Shown: one piece after another, positions 24,281 to 32,135 of the stretch | Numbering within the stretch: position 1 is the first letter of the stretch | Layout: every line of letters begins with the position of its first letter | Origin: a virus | Reading direction: 5' to 3' (one strand) | Length of the DNA: 64,000 nucleotides | IMG/VR virus record: IMGVR_UViG_3300023171_000009 | Location: 34,477 to 98,476 of that record | Program-made: the position numbers and the translations under genes | Notes under the pieces: model-generated | What the model saw: the letters and a program-made list of their open reading frames with translations, nothing else | The model's database searches: none | What the model was told of the DNA's origin: nothing

Positions 24281-24595
24281 TTATCGAATTGACGCTGGAA
24301 AGTAAATGTAAGGCGTTACGCTCCATTTTTCCCAAACGATTTCACCATCCGCGTTTTCATCTATTCCTACGTAAGCCACGGTTTTAAGGAGTTTGGCGGG
24401 GCGGGTTCCTTTACCTAAACCCGCACCACAATAAAGAGTATGGGTTGCACCACGCTCTTCGCTCCACTCACAAGGAGCGCTAGTGTAAAACTCATGGCTA
24501 TTTTTAAATTCCGTGTCCTTTACAATTAACAAATCGCGGGTTTTGACATTAGGGATGGCGGCTACTAAGGCTTTGTTGGCTTCGATTGCGTTCAT
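24281..24595 (-). CDS. small protein behind a repeated leader
   Basis: 104 residues from ATG 24595 (MNAIEANKALVAAIP). A longer frame to 24673 would encode the leader element and the 13-mer, so I reject it. Mixed alpha/beta, with Cys in CEWSEERGATHTLYCG. Not recognised. Confidence 0.6.
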   Translation of the reverse strand: MNAIEANKALVAAIPNVKTRDLLIVKDTEFKNSHEFYTSAPCEWSEERGATHTLYCGAGLGKGTRPAKLLKTVAYVGIDENADGEIVWEKWSVTPYIYFPASIR

Positions 24596-24600
24596 GCCTT

Positions 24601-24629
24601 GACAATGACACACGAAGAACGCTGCGCAA
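24601..24629 (-). promoter_or_regulatory. 29-bp leader element, copy c
   Basis: On the minus strand TTGCGC...ATTGTC, the most diverged copy (the central T-run is TTCTTC), again 5 bp before ATG. The 13-mer (24638-24650) is 8 bp above it. Confidence 0.5.
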
Positions 24630-24647
24630 CCTATTTTTGCAACGATT

Positions 24648-25073
24648 TCACTTTTTCGGTTTTTTACGGGCAAAAAAGAAGCCGATAACCAATAATCCGA
24701 TCAAAATCATAATATCAGGCTCCGGAATAGCGCACGTTCCTGGAACAGGAACCGTAGAAACACTTATAAATTGCGGTCCCTCATACCCTAAAACCACGGA
24801 TTGCACTGGCACGAAGGGCGAATCAAATCGGATACTCGTTACGCTTGGCGTATAATTTCGTGTTCCCATGTATTGATACCCGTTAGAAATCGTTCCTACG
24901 TTCGGCATCCCTTGGATTGGCCCGTCAGAAAGACTTGAAAAAGAAGAAACATAAGCTTCCAGAAATACAATCTCCGTTCCCGCAGGAAACATGTAATCGT
25001 AAGTGTAAGTATCACCGTTTAAGAAGGCGGAACCTGTAACGGTATCGAATTGCAGAGTAAGTATAGTGTCCAT
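24648..25073 (-). CDS. PEP-CTERM-like sorting-signal protein
   Basis: 141 residues. The C-terminus has the three parts of a PEP-CTERM signal: PEP (117-119), a hydrophobic segment (121-134) and a basic end (ARKKPKK). PEP-CTERM signals direct surface sorting in some Gram-negative bacteria with exosortase, including Verrucomicrobiota. An N-terminal signal peptide is not obvious (MDTILTLQFDTVTGS), which is odd for this class. It could instead be a C-terminally anchored membrane or lysis protein. The preceding promoter (25084-25111) is strong. The 13-mer covers its stop region. Confidence 0.7.
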   Translation of the reverse strand: MDTILTLQFDTVTGSAFLNGDTYTYDYMFPAGTEIVFLEAYVSSFSSLSDGPIQGMPNVGTISNGYQYMGTRNYTPSVTSIRFDSPFVPVQSVVLGYEGPQFISVSTVPVPGTCAIPEPDIMILIGLLVIGFFFARKKPKK

Positions 25074-25083
25074 AGGGTTATAT

Positions 25084-25111
25084 AGTATAGGCTAGATTAT
25101 AAGTTTTTCAA
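25084..25111 (-). promoter_or_regulatory. sigma70-like promoter, nearly leaderless
   Basis: On the minus strand TTGAAA (25106-25111), 16 bp, TATACT (25084-25089), which ends 10 bp before ATG 25073. The predicted transcript begins about 4 nt before the start codon. It lies just downstream of the terminator at 25117-25150. Confidence 0.75.
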
Positions 25112-25116
25112 TGCAC

Positions 25117-25150
25117 GAAAAAACCCGGACTCCATGACAGAATCCGGGTT
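25117..25150 (-). terminator. Rho-independent terminator
   Basis: On the minus strand AACCCGGA/TCCGGGTT stem, then a TTTTTT tract (A-run 25117-25123 on the plus strand). Follows the lipoprotein gene (stop 25172) and precedes the 25073 promoter. A 13-mer copy (25155-25167) lies between the stop and the hairpin. Confidence 0.85.
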
Positions 25151-25171
25151 AAAGTGAAATCGTTGCAGAAT

Positions 25172-25600
25172 TTATGCCGCCGTTGACTTTGCCTGTTCGG
25201 CAATAGCTTTGATCAACTCGGAATAAGGAACTTTCACACGATTTTGATCGTAAGCCACGCTAATCGCCGCGCCTAGCAAAATCCAATGCTCCTTGTCCCC
25301 AGCAATGGACAAAACAAGCTTGTTAATATCGGCTCCCGTGGTGCTTTCATCGGTGGCTACAAGGAGCGTATCCGCTACTTGGGTAATCACGGCAGCTTTT
25401 GCGGCGCGATCTTCAGGAGATTTTGCCTTGCTGAGAACTTTAGTAACAGCCAGCGAAGTTGCGGTTTGTGCTAAAAACGTATAATCCGCAGGGTTTTTGG
25501 TGCCGTCCGGGTTGGTAGTTTGACACGCCGTGAAAAACGGCATGATGGCAAAGACCAGAAGCAGGCAAAGCAGATTTTGAAGCATTTTAGGGAATTTCAT
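25172..25600 (-). CDS. lipoprotein, possibly a lysis component
   Basis: 142 residues with a signal peptide and lipobox (LVFAIMPFFTAC, Cys26). The mature part is helical (AQTATSLAVTKVLSKAK, ADTLLVATDE). The end of the late operon after a holin-like gene is where o-spanin-like or lysis-regulating lipoproteins often lie, but no spanin motif is visible. Confidence 0.7.
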   Translation of the reverse strand: MKFPKMLQNLLCLLLVFAIMPFFTACQTTNPDGTKNPADYTFLAQTATSLAVTKVLSKAKSPEDRAAKAAVITQVADTLLVATDESTTGADINKLVLSIAGDKEHWILLGAAISVAYDQNRVKVPYSELIKAIAEQAKSTAA

Positions 25601-25655
25601 AGGTTGTTTTAGGTTAGGTTTTGCAATAGTTGCAATTTTTTAACGAGGCTGAACC

Positions 25656-26051
25656 CTACTCCTTTTTAAGCTCCGGATCAACTGGAATAATCACATCTGA
25701 ATTAGCTTCCGCCGTTTGTTTGATAGTATCAGCAGCTTCGTTAGTGTCAGGACCGGCAAAACCATCCTCATCAAGCGGCTGCGTAGCGATAGGTGTTTGA
25801 TTGATAGTTTTTTGCAATTCCTTAACCCCCGCTCTGTTCTGAGAGCCTACCCAATCCGCTATAATAGCCCATGCAGTTGCGCCGAAAAACGCGGCCCATC
25901 CTAAAATAGTTTCTTGTGGAATGTTTAAATTCAGCGCAATTACAGCTTTAGTTAATGCAATAGTAGCTAAACTAATAAGAGCCTTCAAAACAAGGCCTTT
26001 TGCCCCCATCAGAGAAGTAATGAGGATTGTTTTAATTGGTTTTGGGTTCAT
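25656..26051 (-). CDS. holin-like membrane protein
   Basis: 131 residues. Two hydrophobic segments (about 8-40, 46-66) with a short turn, then an acidic soluble tail ending PVDPELKKE. Size and topology fit a class II holin. The 13-mer variant TGCAATAGTTGCA (25622-25634) is downstream of its stop. No endolysin gene is recognisable nearby. Confidence 0.6.
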   Translation of the reverse strand: MNPKPIKTILITSLMGAKGLVLKALISLATIALTKAVIALNLNIPQETILGWAAFFGATAWAIIADWVGSQNRAGVKELQKTINQTPIATQPLDEDGFAGPDTNEAADTIKQTAEANSDVIIPVDPELKKE

Positions 26052-26076
26052 GTCTACGATTTTATATGTTATTTTA

Positions 26077-26832
26077 TCACTGTCCTAACGGTTTATTCTG
26101 CGAAATATCTGGAAAATAGTTAATAGGCGGGAGCGTTTGCTCAAAAACCTTAGCCCAAAGTAATCCAGTCATTTGAGAATTATGCGCCCTTGTTAAATTA
26201 AGGACTTGAGATTGTGCTCTAAATTGCGTTTCAACTTCTTTAAGCTTTTCTCCTACTGACGTTTTCAATACTGCCAGTTCATGGGCTTGATTGTTATATT
26301 CTGATTTCAACTCTGCTATGTCACGGCCTTTATCGCCTCTATCAACTTCAGAAGCCGTAGCTTTCTGGTTCAAGGAGGCTAGAATTCCGGACGCATTAAA
26401 TAAGTCCTGAGCATTTCTACTAACGGTTGAATCAAGTCTTGAAATATCAGCACGTAAAGGGATTCCATAACTATCAACGTAGCTTCTAACGGTAGAGACG
26501 CCCCAAGTCATTAACCCACCAGCCACTAAACCAAGGACGGCTATTCCTGTTTGAATCGTAAACTTTTTGTTATCGTCCTGCCCTTTAGTTTTGGAATTTA
26601 TAGTTTGCGCCAAGCTTTCATGACTTTGGTGAATTGCTTTTTCCAGATTTTCCTGATTGCTTCGCTGGATTCTGGAAAGATTCTCCATCCCTTCCTTAGT
26701 ATTAGCGGCTAAATCAGCTAAATTTTTAGCAAACGTATTCTGTTGGAGTTCCAGTAAAACTAACCGCTCTCCTAATGCGTAATTACTTACTCTTTTTTCA
26801 GTAGTGGTTGGACTATCCGATTCATTAGACAT
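26077..26832 (-). CDS. coiled-coil membrane protein of the lysis/tail region
   Basis: 251 residues. N-terminal coiled coil (about 20-80), one transmembrane segment (about 92-112, IQTGIAVLGLVAGGLMTWGV), then a second coiled coil (about 130-225). Could be an inner-membrane spanin-like or tail-associated protein. Nothing specific recognised. Confidence 0.6.
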   Translation of the reverse strand: MSNESDSPTTTEKRVSNYALGERLVLLELQQNTFAKNLADLAANTKEGMENLSRIQRSNQENLEKAIHQSHESLAQTINSKTKGQDDNKKFTIQTGIAVLGLVAGGLMTWGVSTVRSYVDSYGIPLRADISRLDSTVSRNAQDLFNASGILASLNQKATASEVDRGDKGRDIAELKSEYNNQAHELAVLKTSVGEKLKEVETQFRAQSQVLNLTRAHNSQMTGLLWAKVFEQTLPPINYFPDISQNKPLGQ

Positions 26833-26846
26833 AATAATCTTAAAGT

Positions 26847-28019
26847 TTATAAAGTTTTTCGCTTTGCCTTGTTATCCGCTTTTATGATAGCCTTGTTAGT
26901 GGCTTTGAGTTGTTTTCTCATCGCGGCAGCCGCTTCATTAGCGGCCTTTCGTTCAGCTTCTGTAGCGTTTTCTCCTAACCCATTAACTTGGACAGCAGGC
27001 TTATCACACTCTGCTGAAGTCACGTATCCTCCGGTTTTATCAAAAGAATGAGTTACACTCTTTAAATGCCAGTATGACGGCATCTTAATGCCCGTTTCCA
27101 CATCATAAAACCCTTCGGTTTTTATCATCGTCTCTGCCTTAAGCTTAGGGTTTCCTCTATAAAGAGAAAACTCAAAAGAATGCCCCTCTACTTCCAGCAT
27201 CGAAGCCCGTCCCGCCGCTGCCGCGTTTGCCAACTCTTCTGTAGCATACACCCCCGGTAAGGCTAGTCTAGCATTTTCTTTGCGATCTGCTTCGCCTGAA
27301 TCAGTTCTAACAACTTTTACGGCATATGAATATTTGCCAGTATCTTTATTATATACATTAGCCACTACTGCCCCGTAATTACTTGTGCTCTGATTTAACC
27401 AACTCCAACTAGAACAAGCGTCTTCTTTTACGGTATCTGATAGTGCTTGGATAGTTCCGACTTTTGCAAATAATAAAGTTTTACCACTAACTTTAAAGCT
27501 GGCACCATAACGTAACCCAAGGGCAGTTAAGAACGATTGATCGGACTCGTTGCGTTGAATCATCGAACTTGCAATAATACCATAAAATTCAGGATCAATT
27601 ATGGGCGTCATTTCGTTGCGCTGAGCAACGTGTTCAACAATATCAGCTAATGATTGATTATCGTAAGTAGTGTTATGAGTTTCTTTCCACATTCCTCCGG
27701 TAGCCAAAGCGTGAAAATGAAAAGCAACCTCTCTTCCTCCGGATTTACTTTTTTGAACGCTGGACTCATCAAAGATAAAATCGCCCATGTTAACCATGCC
27801 TTCGTATTTAGGCATGTTGGACGCTTCCTGATAGCCTAAAAATAACGTAGCTTTGGCTCCTCTTTTGGGGATTTGAATAGCGGGAACGGCATCCAATCTA
27901 ACAACTAACCTATCGTTGTTAAAGCCATAAGTATCTTGTAAAGTTAACCCTATGAAGCGATCCTGTAAACGGTCTGTATAGTCAATTCCGTTTATGTAAA
28001 ATATGTATCCGGGTTTCAT
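26847..28019 (-). CDS. gpD-like tail hub (late control protein D)
   Basis: 390 residues, with the order of P2 gpD/T4 gp27 hub proteins: YINGIDYTDRLQDRFIGLTLQDTYG, a beta-rich first barrel, SLADIVEHVAQRNEM, QSFLTALGLRYGASF, and a Lys/Ala-rich helical end. It would form the trimeric hub between tail tube and baseplate spike. The stop of gpU overlaps its ATG (28019/28016). Confidence 0.85.
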   Translation of the reverse strand: MKPGYIFYINGIDYTDRLQDRFIGLTLQDTYGFNNDRLVVRLDAVPAIQIPKRGAKATLFLGYQEASNMPKYEGMVNMGDFIFDESSVQKSKSGGREVAFHFHALATGGMWKETHNTTYDNQSLADIVEHVAQRNEMTPIIDPEFYGIIASSMIQRNESDQSFLTALGLRYGASFKVSGKTLLFAKVGTIQALSDTVKEDACSSWSWLNQSTSNYGAVVANVYNKDTGKYSYAVKVVRTDSGEADRKENARLALPGVYATEELANAAAAGRASMLEVEGHSFEFSLYRGNPKLKAETMIKTEGFYDVETGIKMPSYWHLKSVTHSFDKTGGYVTSAECDKPAVQVNGLGENATEAERKAANEAAAAMRKQLKATNKAIIKADNKAKRKTL

Positions 28020-28528
28020 TTAAAGAATTCTGTTAACCCACCAACAAAAGATTTTATTTGCGACTGCCATTGCGAAATGTCAAAAGCGCCGCTTGAAACT
28101 ATACCATCACCACCAATAACATCAGTAGTGTAATGCAATAAATCTATGGAATAGGAACTTGTTTGATGATCGCCATTCCTTAGAAAGTCTTCTTGTTCAT
28201 CAGATATATCAAGAATAGCAAATAAGCCATAAGAAACGCCACTACCATCAACTAATGGAAAAGGCACTCCTTGTTTCTGAAGTGCAACGATTTCATTTAT
28301 TTGGTTTAGCCCCGCAGCTTGAAGACCATATGCTGCTCCTAACGCGCTAAAGGTAACACCCGTAAGGCTGATAGAATGATTCTTAAATCCTGTAAACTGT
28401 AAAGGATCTTCGCTGCCAATGCGAGACATAGCAACCCATGAAGCTGAATTCTTGATAGACTTTTTAAGCAAGGGCCGCATCTTTGCCGTAAAGGTTACCC
28501 CTCCTAACGTGTATAATATTTCGTCCAT
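28016..28528 (-). CDS. gpU-like tail protein
   Basis: 170 residues from ATG 28528 (MDEILYTLGGVTFTAKMRPLL). The longer in-frame extension would overlap the tape measure by over 120 bp. It contains WVAMSRIGSEDPLQFTGFKNHSISLTGVTF as in P2 gpU proteins, which attach the tail to the hub. The 13-mer (28283-28295) encodes NEIVALQK. Confidence 0.8.
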   Translation of the reverse strand: MDEILYTLGGVTFTAKMRPLLKKSIKNSASWVAMSRIGSEDPLQFTGFKNHSISLTGVTFSALGAAYGLQAAGLNQINEIVALQKQGVPFPLVDGSGVSYGLFAILDISDEQEDFLRNGDHQTSSYSIDLLHYTTDVIGGDGIVSSGAFDISQWQSQIKSFVGGLTEFFK

Positions 28529-28529
28529 T

Positions 28530-31082
28530 TTAGTAAGGGCTAGTAGCGTTATCTTGACCCGTCCGGGCAGCATGGTCAGAGTCGGCTTGTTGCTCCGTAT
28601 TCTTCTCATCAAGTTTTGCCTTAATGGCTGTAGCCAAGGCTTCCGCATTATCAAGCGGAACTCCAGTTATCGTAATACTAACGTCTCTGATAGCTTGTAA
28701 CTGTTTCTTCTCAGAACTAGTCATCGCTGAAGGCTGCTTAGCCTCAAGTCGTTTTTGATCATCAATCAATCTAGCATTGGCATCCGCTGCTTGTTTTAAC
28801 GCGTCTTGATCACCTGCCTTAAATTTAGTAGCATAATCGATAATGCCTAGTTTACTTTCAAGAGCGGCCTTTTCGGAGTCCATCCTAGAAATTGCTCCTT
28901 TGACTTGATCAAGTTGCGAGGGAGCGTTTTCATATATTTTTGCATCCAAACTTCTAGGAGCTAGCCAGCTTTTATCAGCGGTCGCCGCATTATATTTATC
29001 AACGTATCCTTGCTGTGTTGCCTGCTGTTGAAGCATTAATGGCTTCTTCGCTTCAATATCAGCAATTGATTTTCGGATTTCATCCTTAACATAAGGATTA
29101 TCTACTAGCTTTTTATAAGCAGCATTCCTATCTTCAGGGTTAGCAGAACGTGTATTAGATAGTTCGTTAGCTAAATTATCGAATTTACTACCTTTAAGAA
29201 GCCCAGCACCACCATCAAGGGCAGCGTTGCTCTTTTCCTTCATCCCGTTAGCTATACCTTCACCAATTAAACTGCCGACTCCATATCCTATAGATACTAA
29301 CGCCGCACCGCCAAGTAAAGTTGCGAAAGGTCCACCGGCAGCAAAGAACCCTCCTACTTTAGAGGATACTCCACTGTTAATTCCAGTTCCAAGAGCGGTG
29401 CCCGCCGCTTGACCGGCTGCGGGGGCAATACCAGTCATATAACGTAGAGCATTACTAAAACCGCTTAACGCTAGTTGACCTGTTTGAAAAAGTTTAACTG
29501 CCGGGCCGACGGCTAAGTTTAACGCGGTTATTGCAGCCACATACTTGATTGTTGTGGAAACCGCCTGCGGATTTTGCGCGATAAATTGGCTTACAGAATT
29601 AACAAAAGGTCTGATATCCGCTACTATATCTTTAATAGCCGGGGCAAGAGTTGTTCCAACCTCAGTTGCTAGGTTTAAAACTGAAATCGTTGCAGTTTTT
29701 AATTGCTCCTGCGTAGTGCGCAAAGTCCTTTCAAAGTCTCTATTGAATTCGCCCGCGCTGTTTGTAGCAGCTTTGAATGCCGCATCAAACTTATCCATGT
29801 TGTTCATTGCAGCCATCAGTCCATTTCGGAACTGAGTGTCTGTGGCGATTCGGCTAACATTCTCAATCTTCCCTTGCGTAAGTTCTCTAGTTTTATCGAT
29901 AAACGACTTAATAACGTTCCCACCTTGCGCTCTAACTTCCTGCAAATAGCCGGGCAAATCAAATCCTAGTTTTTCTTCATATGCTTTAGATACTTCAGGA
30001 GAATCAATATGCCCTCTAAGATTTTCAAAGTTAGTATAAGCTGTTGCGGAGTCAGGAGCACCTACCCGGATAGCTTGCATCAAAGAAGCTAAATACTTAG
30101 CACCTTCAACACCTTGAACTCCAAATTCCTTCATATTAGCGGACATACCGCCAAAGCTTGCAGCAAAATCTTTAGCTTCATACTGACCAACTTTACCAGC
30201 CGCTGCTAGCACATCAAGAAAATTACCAATCTGTTCAGGCTTAATGGCCAGATTCGACATTGCCGCTGCATTGGTAGTCGCGATATCTTGAATTTGAATA
30301 CCGTAAGCTGTCGCGGCTTTCCCACTATCCTCTAAAGCACCAAGACCTTCACGCAAAGGATTTAAACCAGCGCTAACGTATACTTCAAGGGCGGATTGAA
30401 GCTCTTTAGTCGTCTGATTTGTTCTCTCTCTACCAGACATTTCCTTAATCTGGCGTGCCATGTTATCACGGTCCTTGTCGCTCAGGTTACCAGTGTTAGC
30501 TATAAGCTGATTACGGTAATCGAAACCGGAGCTTTGTAATACACTTCCGGCAATACCGGAACCAATAGCGGCGGAACCAATCGGGAAGCTAGCAGAATTC
30601 CCCCTATTCGCTAGATACCCGCCAAGTCCACTTCCGCCGCTATTGTTCCCACCGGTAGCAACTCCGTTTCCAACCCTACCGGAATTACGGATAGCCTCAC
30701 GGCTAGCTGTTCTGTTGGCAGATTGGAGAGCACGTTCTCTGGCGGCAATAGAAGCCGCTACTTTCCTTTGTGCTATAGATTCTTGTTCGGCTAGCCCTAT
30801 GGCTCGCCTAGTGGTTGCCATTTCTCTATTTCTGGCAGCATATAAAGCGTCAGTCCGTTTTAGACTAACGCCTAAAGTTCTCCCTAATGTAGCTAATGAT
30901 TTGTTTAATGACGTGGTAGAAGCTGCCGCAACTGTAGTAAGTTTTTCAAAACTTGTTAAATTTTTAAGGACGGCTGAAAGTCCCTTGTCTAAACTAGCAA
31001 TCCGCGAATCAAGAGTCTTGAACGCGGAAAGTAGCTTAGGATCAAGGGAAGCTCCAATCTCAATGGAAATAGCTTCACTCAT
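28530..31082 (-). CDS. tail tape measure protein
   Basis: 850 residues. Helical N-terminus, Gly/Ser-rich region (GGNNSGGSGLGGYLANRG), long helical stretch with TNAAAMSNLAIKPEQIGNFLD, hydrophobic segments in the middle third (LNLAVGPAVKLF, ALVSIGYGVGSLIGEGIAN) and a charged C-terminus. Order after the chaperone pair and before gpU and gpD fits P2-like tails and it sets tail length. ATG 31082 overlaps the TGA of the frameshift product. A 13-mer (29682-29694) encodes ATIS. Confidence 0.88.
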   Translation of the reverse strand: MSEAISIEIGASLDPKLLSAFKTLDSRIASLDKGLSAVLKNLTSFEKLTTVAAASTTSLNKSLATLGRTLGVSLKRTDALYAARNREMATTRRAIGLAEQESIAQRKVAASIAARERALQSANRTASREAIRNSGRVGNGVATGGNNSGGSGLGGYLANRGNSASFPIGSAAIGSGIAGSVLQSSGFDYRNQLIANTGNLSDKDRDNMARQIKEMSGRERTNQTTKELQSALEVYVSAGLNPLREGLGALEDSGKAATAYGIQIQDIATTNAAAMSNLAIKPEQIGNFLDVLAAAGKVGQYEAKDFAASFGGMSANMKEFGVQGVEGAKYLASLMQAIRVGAPDSATAYTNFENLRGHIDSPEVSKAYEEKLGFDLPGYLQEVRAQGGNVIKSFIDKTRELTQGKIENVSRIATDTQFRNGLMAAMNNMDKFDAAFKAATNSAGEFNRDFERTLRTTQEQLKTATISVLNLATEVGTTLAPAIKDIVADIRPFVNSVSQFIAQNPQAVSTTIKYVAAITALNLAVGPAVKLFQTGQLALSGFSNALRYMTGIAPAAGQAAGTALGTGINSGVSSKVGGFFAAGGPFATLLGGAALVSIGYGVGSLIGEGIANGMKEKSNAALDGGAGLLKGSKFDNLANELSNTRSANPEDRNAAYKKLVDNPYVKDEIRKSIADIEAKKPLMLQQQATQQGYVDKYNAATADKSWLAPRSLDAKIYENAPSQLDQVKGAISRMDSEKAALESKLGIIDYATKFKAGDQDALKQAADANARLIDDQKRLEAKQPSAMTSSEKKQLQAIRDVSITITGVPLDNAEALATAIKAKLDEKNTEQQADSDHAARTGQDNATSPY

Positions 31083-31243
31083 AGAGTCGGTTTAGAAATT
31101 TCTCTATATGTTTTTATCCACTCTAATATTTCATCTTCAGTTTGTTCCATGAAATAAGAAACAGGAGTGCAAAGACCGATTGCAACCATTGCAATTTCCC
31201 TGCGTAACCTACTTAAAGAACTGAACCTACAAATTCGAAAAAA
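31079..31243 (-). CDS. -1 frameshift extension of the tail chaperone (E+E'-type)
   Basis: After the slippery heptamer TTTTTTC (31243-31237 read on the minus strand), which falls in frame as T TTT TTC in codons 107-109, the -1 frame stays open for 52 residues (RICRFSSLSRLRREIAMV...EILEWIKTYREI) and stops at TGA 31079-31081. The stop overlaps the tape measure ATG. This gives a fused product of about 161 residues, as in P2 E/E' and lambda G/GT. The extension has no good start of its own. Confidence 0.85.
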   Translation of the reverse strand, partial: FFRICRFSSLSRLRREIAMVAIGLCTPVSYFMEQTEDEILEWIKTYREISKPTL

Positions 31244-31563
31244 CGGTTTTCAAGAGTGTGTGAGTCCTTCCATGACAGAGTATAATACGCATCCCTAGTA
31301 ATTGAAATATCTTTTCCAAGCGTCGGATGTTTAACGCTGGCGCAAAGCAAAATACCTTCCATCACTACCAAAGCAGCCGGGGCGTTAGAGCCTGCATTTG
31401 CAAGGGCAGTAAACCGGTCCTTGGCTTTAGGCTTGCGGATATACAGCTTGGTATATTCTCTTTTGTCTAGGGTTAGAGGTTCTGTAAGTTCAAATTCCAG
31501 AACATCGGATATAATCGGGCTTTCAGATTCTGAAGTCTCCGGAGTAGGGGTGTCTTTCTTCAT
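31213..31563 (-). CDS. tail assembly chaperone (gpE-like)
   Basis: 116 residues. Acidic Ser/Thr-rich start, then FELTEPLTLDKREYTKLYIRKPKAKD and an MEGILLCASVK helix, typical of the small chaperone that precedes the tape measure gene in P2-like phages. Both its short form and the frameshifted long form are likely made. ATG 31563 lies 25 bp after the tube stop. Confidence 0.85.
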   Translation of the reverse strand: MKKDTPTPETSESESPIISDVLEFELTEPLTLDKREYTKLYIRKPKAKDRFTALANAGSNAPAALVVMEGILLCASVKHPTLGKDISITRDAYYTLSWKDSHTLENRFFEFVGSVL

Positions 31564-31588
31564 GGATTGGGGTTTTAGTTAATAGAAA

Positions 31589-32095
31589 TCAGTGGCCTAG
31601 CGCTTCACGCATTCCGGCAGCAAGATCGACGCCACCCATAATATATTTTCCGTTGATTACGTCGATATCACAAGCCGCTTGTCCGTCAATTTCCAGCGCG
31701 TAGTGCGTGGGAGACATAGAGAACATTAGGGTATACTCACCGTCTCCCGGTTTGTGCTCCATACCCGTTGCCCCTAGCACCATGCCCGTTGCATAAGCCA
31801 CAACAGTCTGTTCCGATCCGTCAAGCCCTCTAGCGTATCCTCGGAAAGTAAACTGAGTCTGCCCTTTTCCGATAGTGCCAACAAGGGCGGCATTATACTC
31901 AACTACTCCGAAAGAAAGAGTTAGTTTTTCACCGCCGATAACAATATCGGAAGCATTCCACATGCCTCCTCCGGAATGCTCCTTAGTGCGTAGGCTTAGG
32001 TCAGGAAGTTTAACATCAACGTGAGACGCGGCTAGTCCTACGCCGTCAATATACACATCCGAATTTTGAAGAATTCTAGGCGTTTTGTTACTCAT
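31589..32095 (-). CDS. tail tube protein (P2 FII-like)
   Basis: 168 residues. RILQNSDVYIDGVGLAASHVDVKLPDL is typical of P2-family tube proteins. A Gly-rich middle and a C-terminal ALEIDGQAACDIDVINGKYIM follow. It forms the inner tube inside the sheath encoded upstream. A 13-mer (32120-32132) sits between it and the sheath gene. Confidence 0.88.
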   Translation of the reverse strand: MSNKTPRILQNSDVYIDGVGLAASHVDVKLPDLSLRTKEHSGGGMWNASDIVIGGEKLTLSFGVVEYNAALVGTIGKGQTQFTFRGYARGLDGSEQTVVAYATGMVLGATGMEHKPGDGEYTLMFSMSPTHYALEIDGQAACDIDVINGKYIMGGVDLAAGMREALGH

Positions 32096-32135
32096 GAAAA
32101 TAGATAGTTTAAAGTTAGTTGCAACGATTTCACTT

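Noticed and set aside
24596-24673. Longer start of the 24281 gene at 24673
   Set aside because: It would translate the 13-mer and the 29-bp leader, which also occur in front of other genes.
31181-31193. TGCAACCATTGCA as start region of an independent small gene
   Set aside because: The frame through it is only open as the -1 extension of the chaperone gene, so I annotate it as frameshift product.
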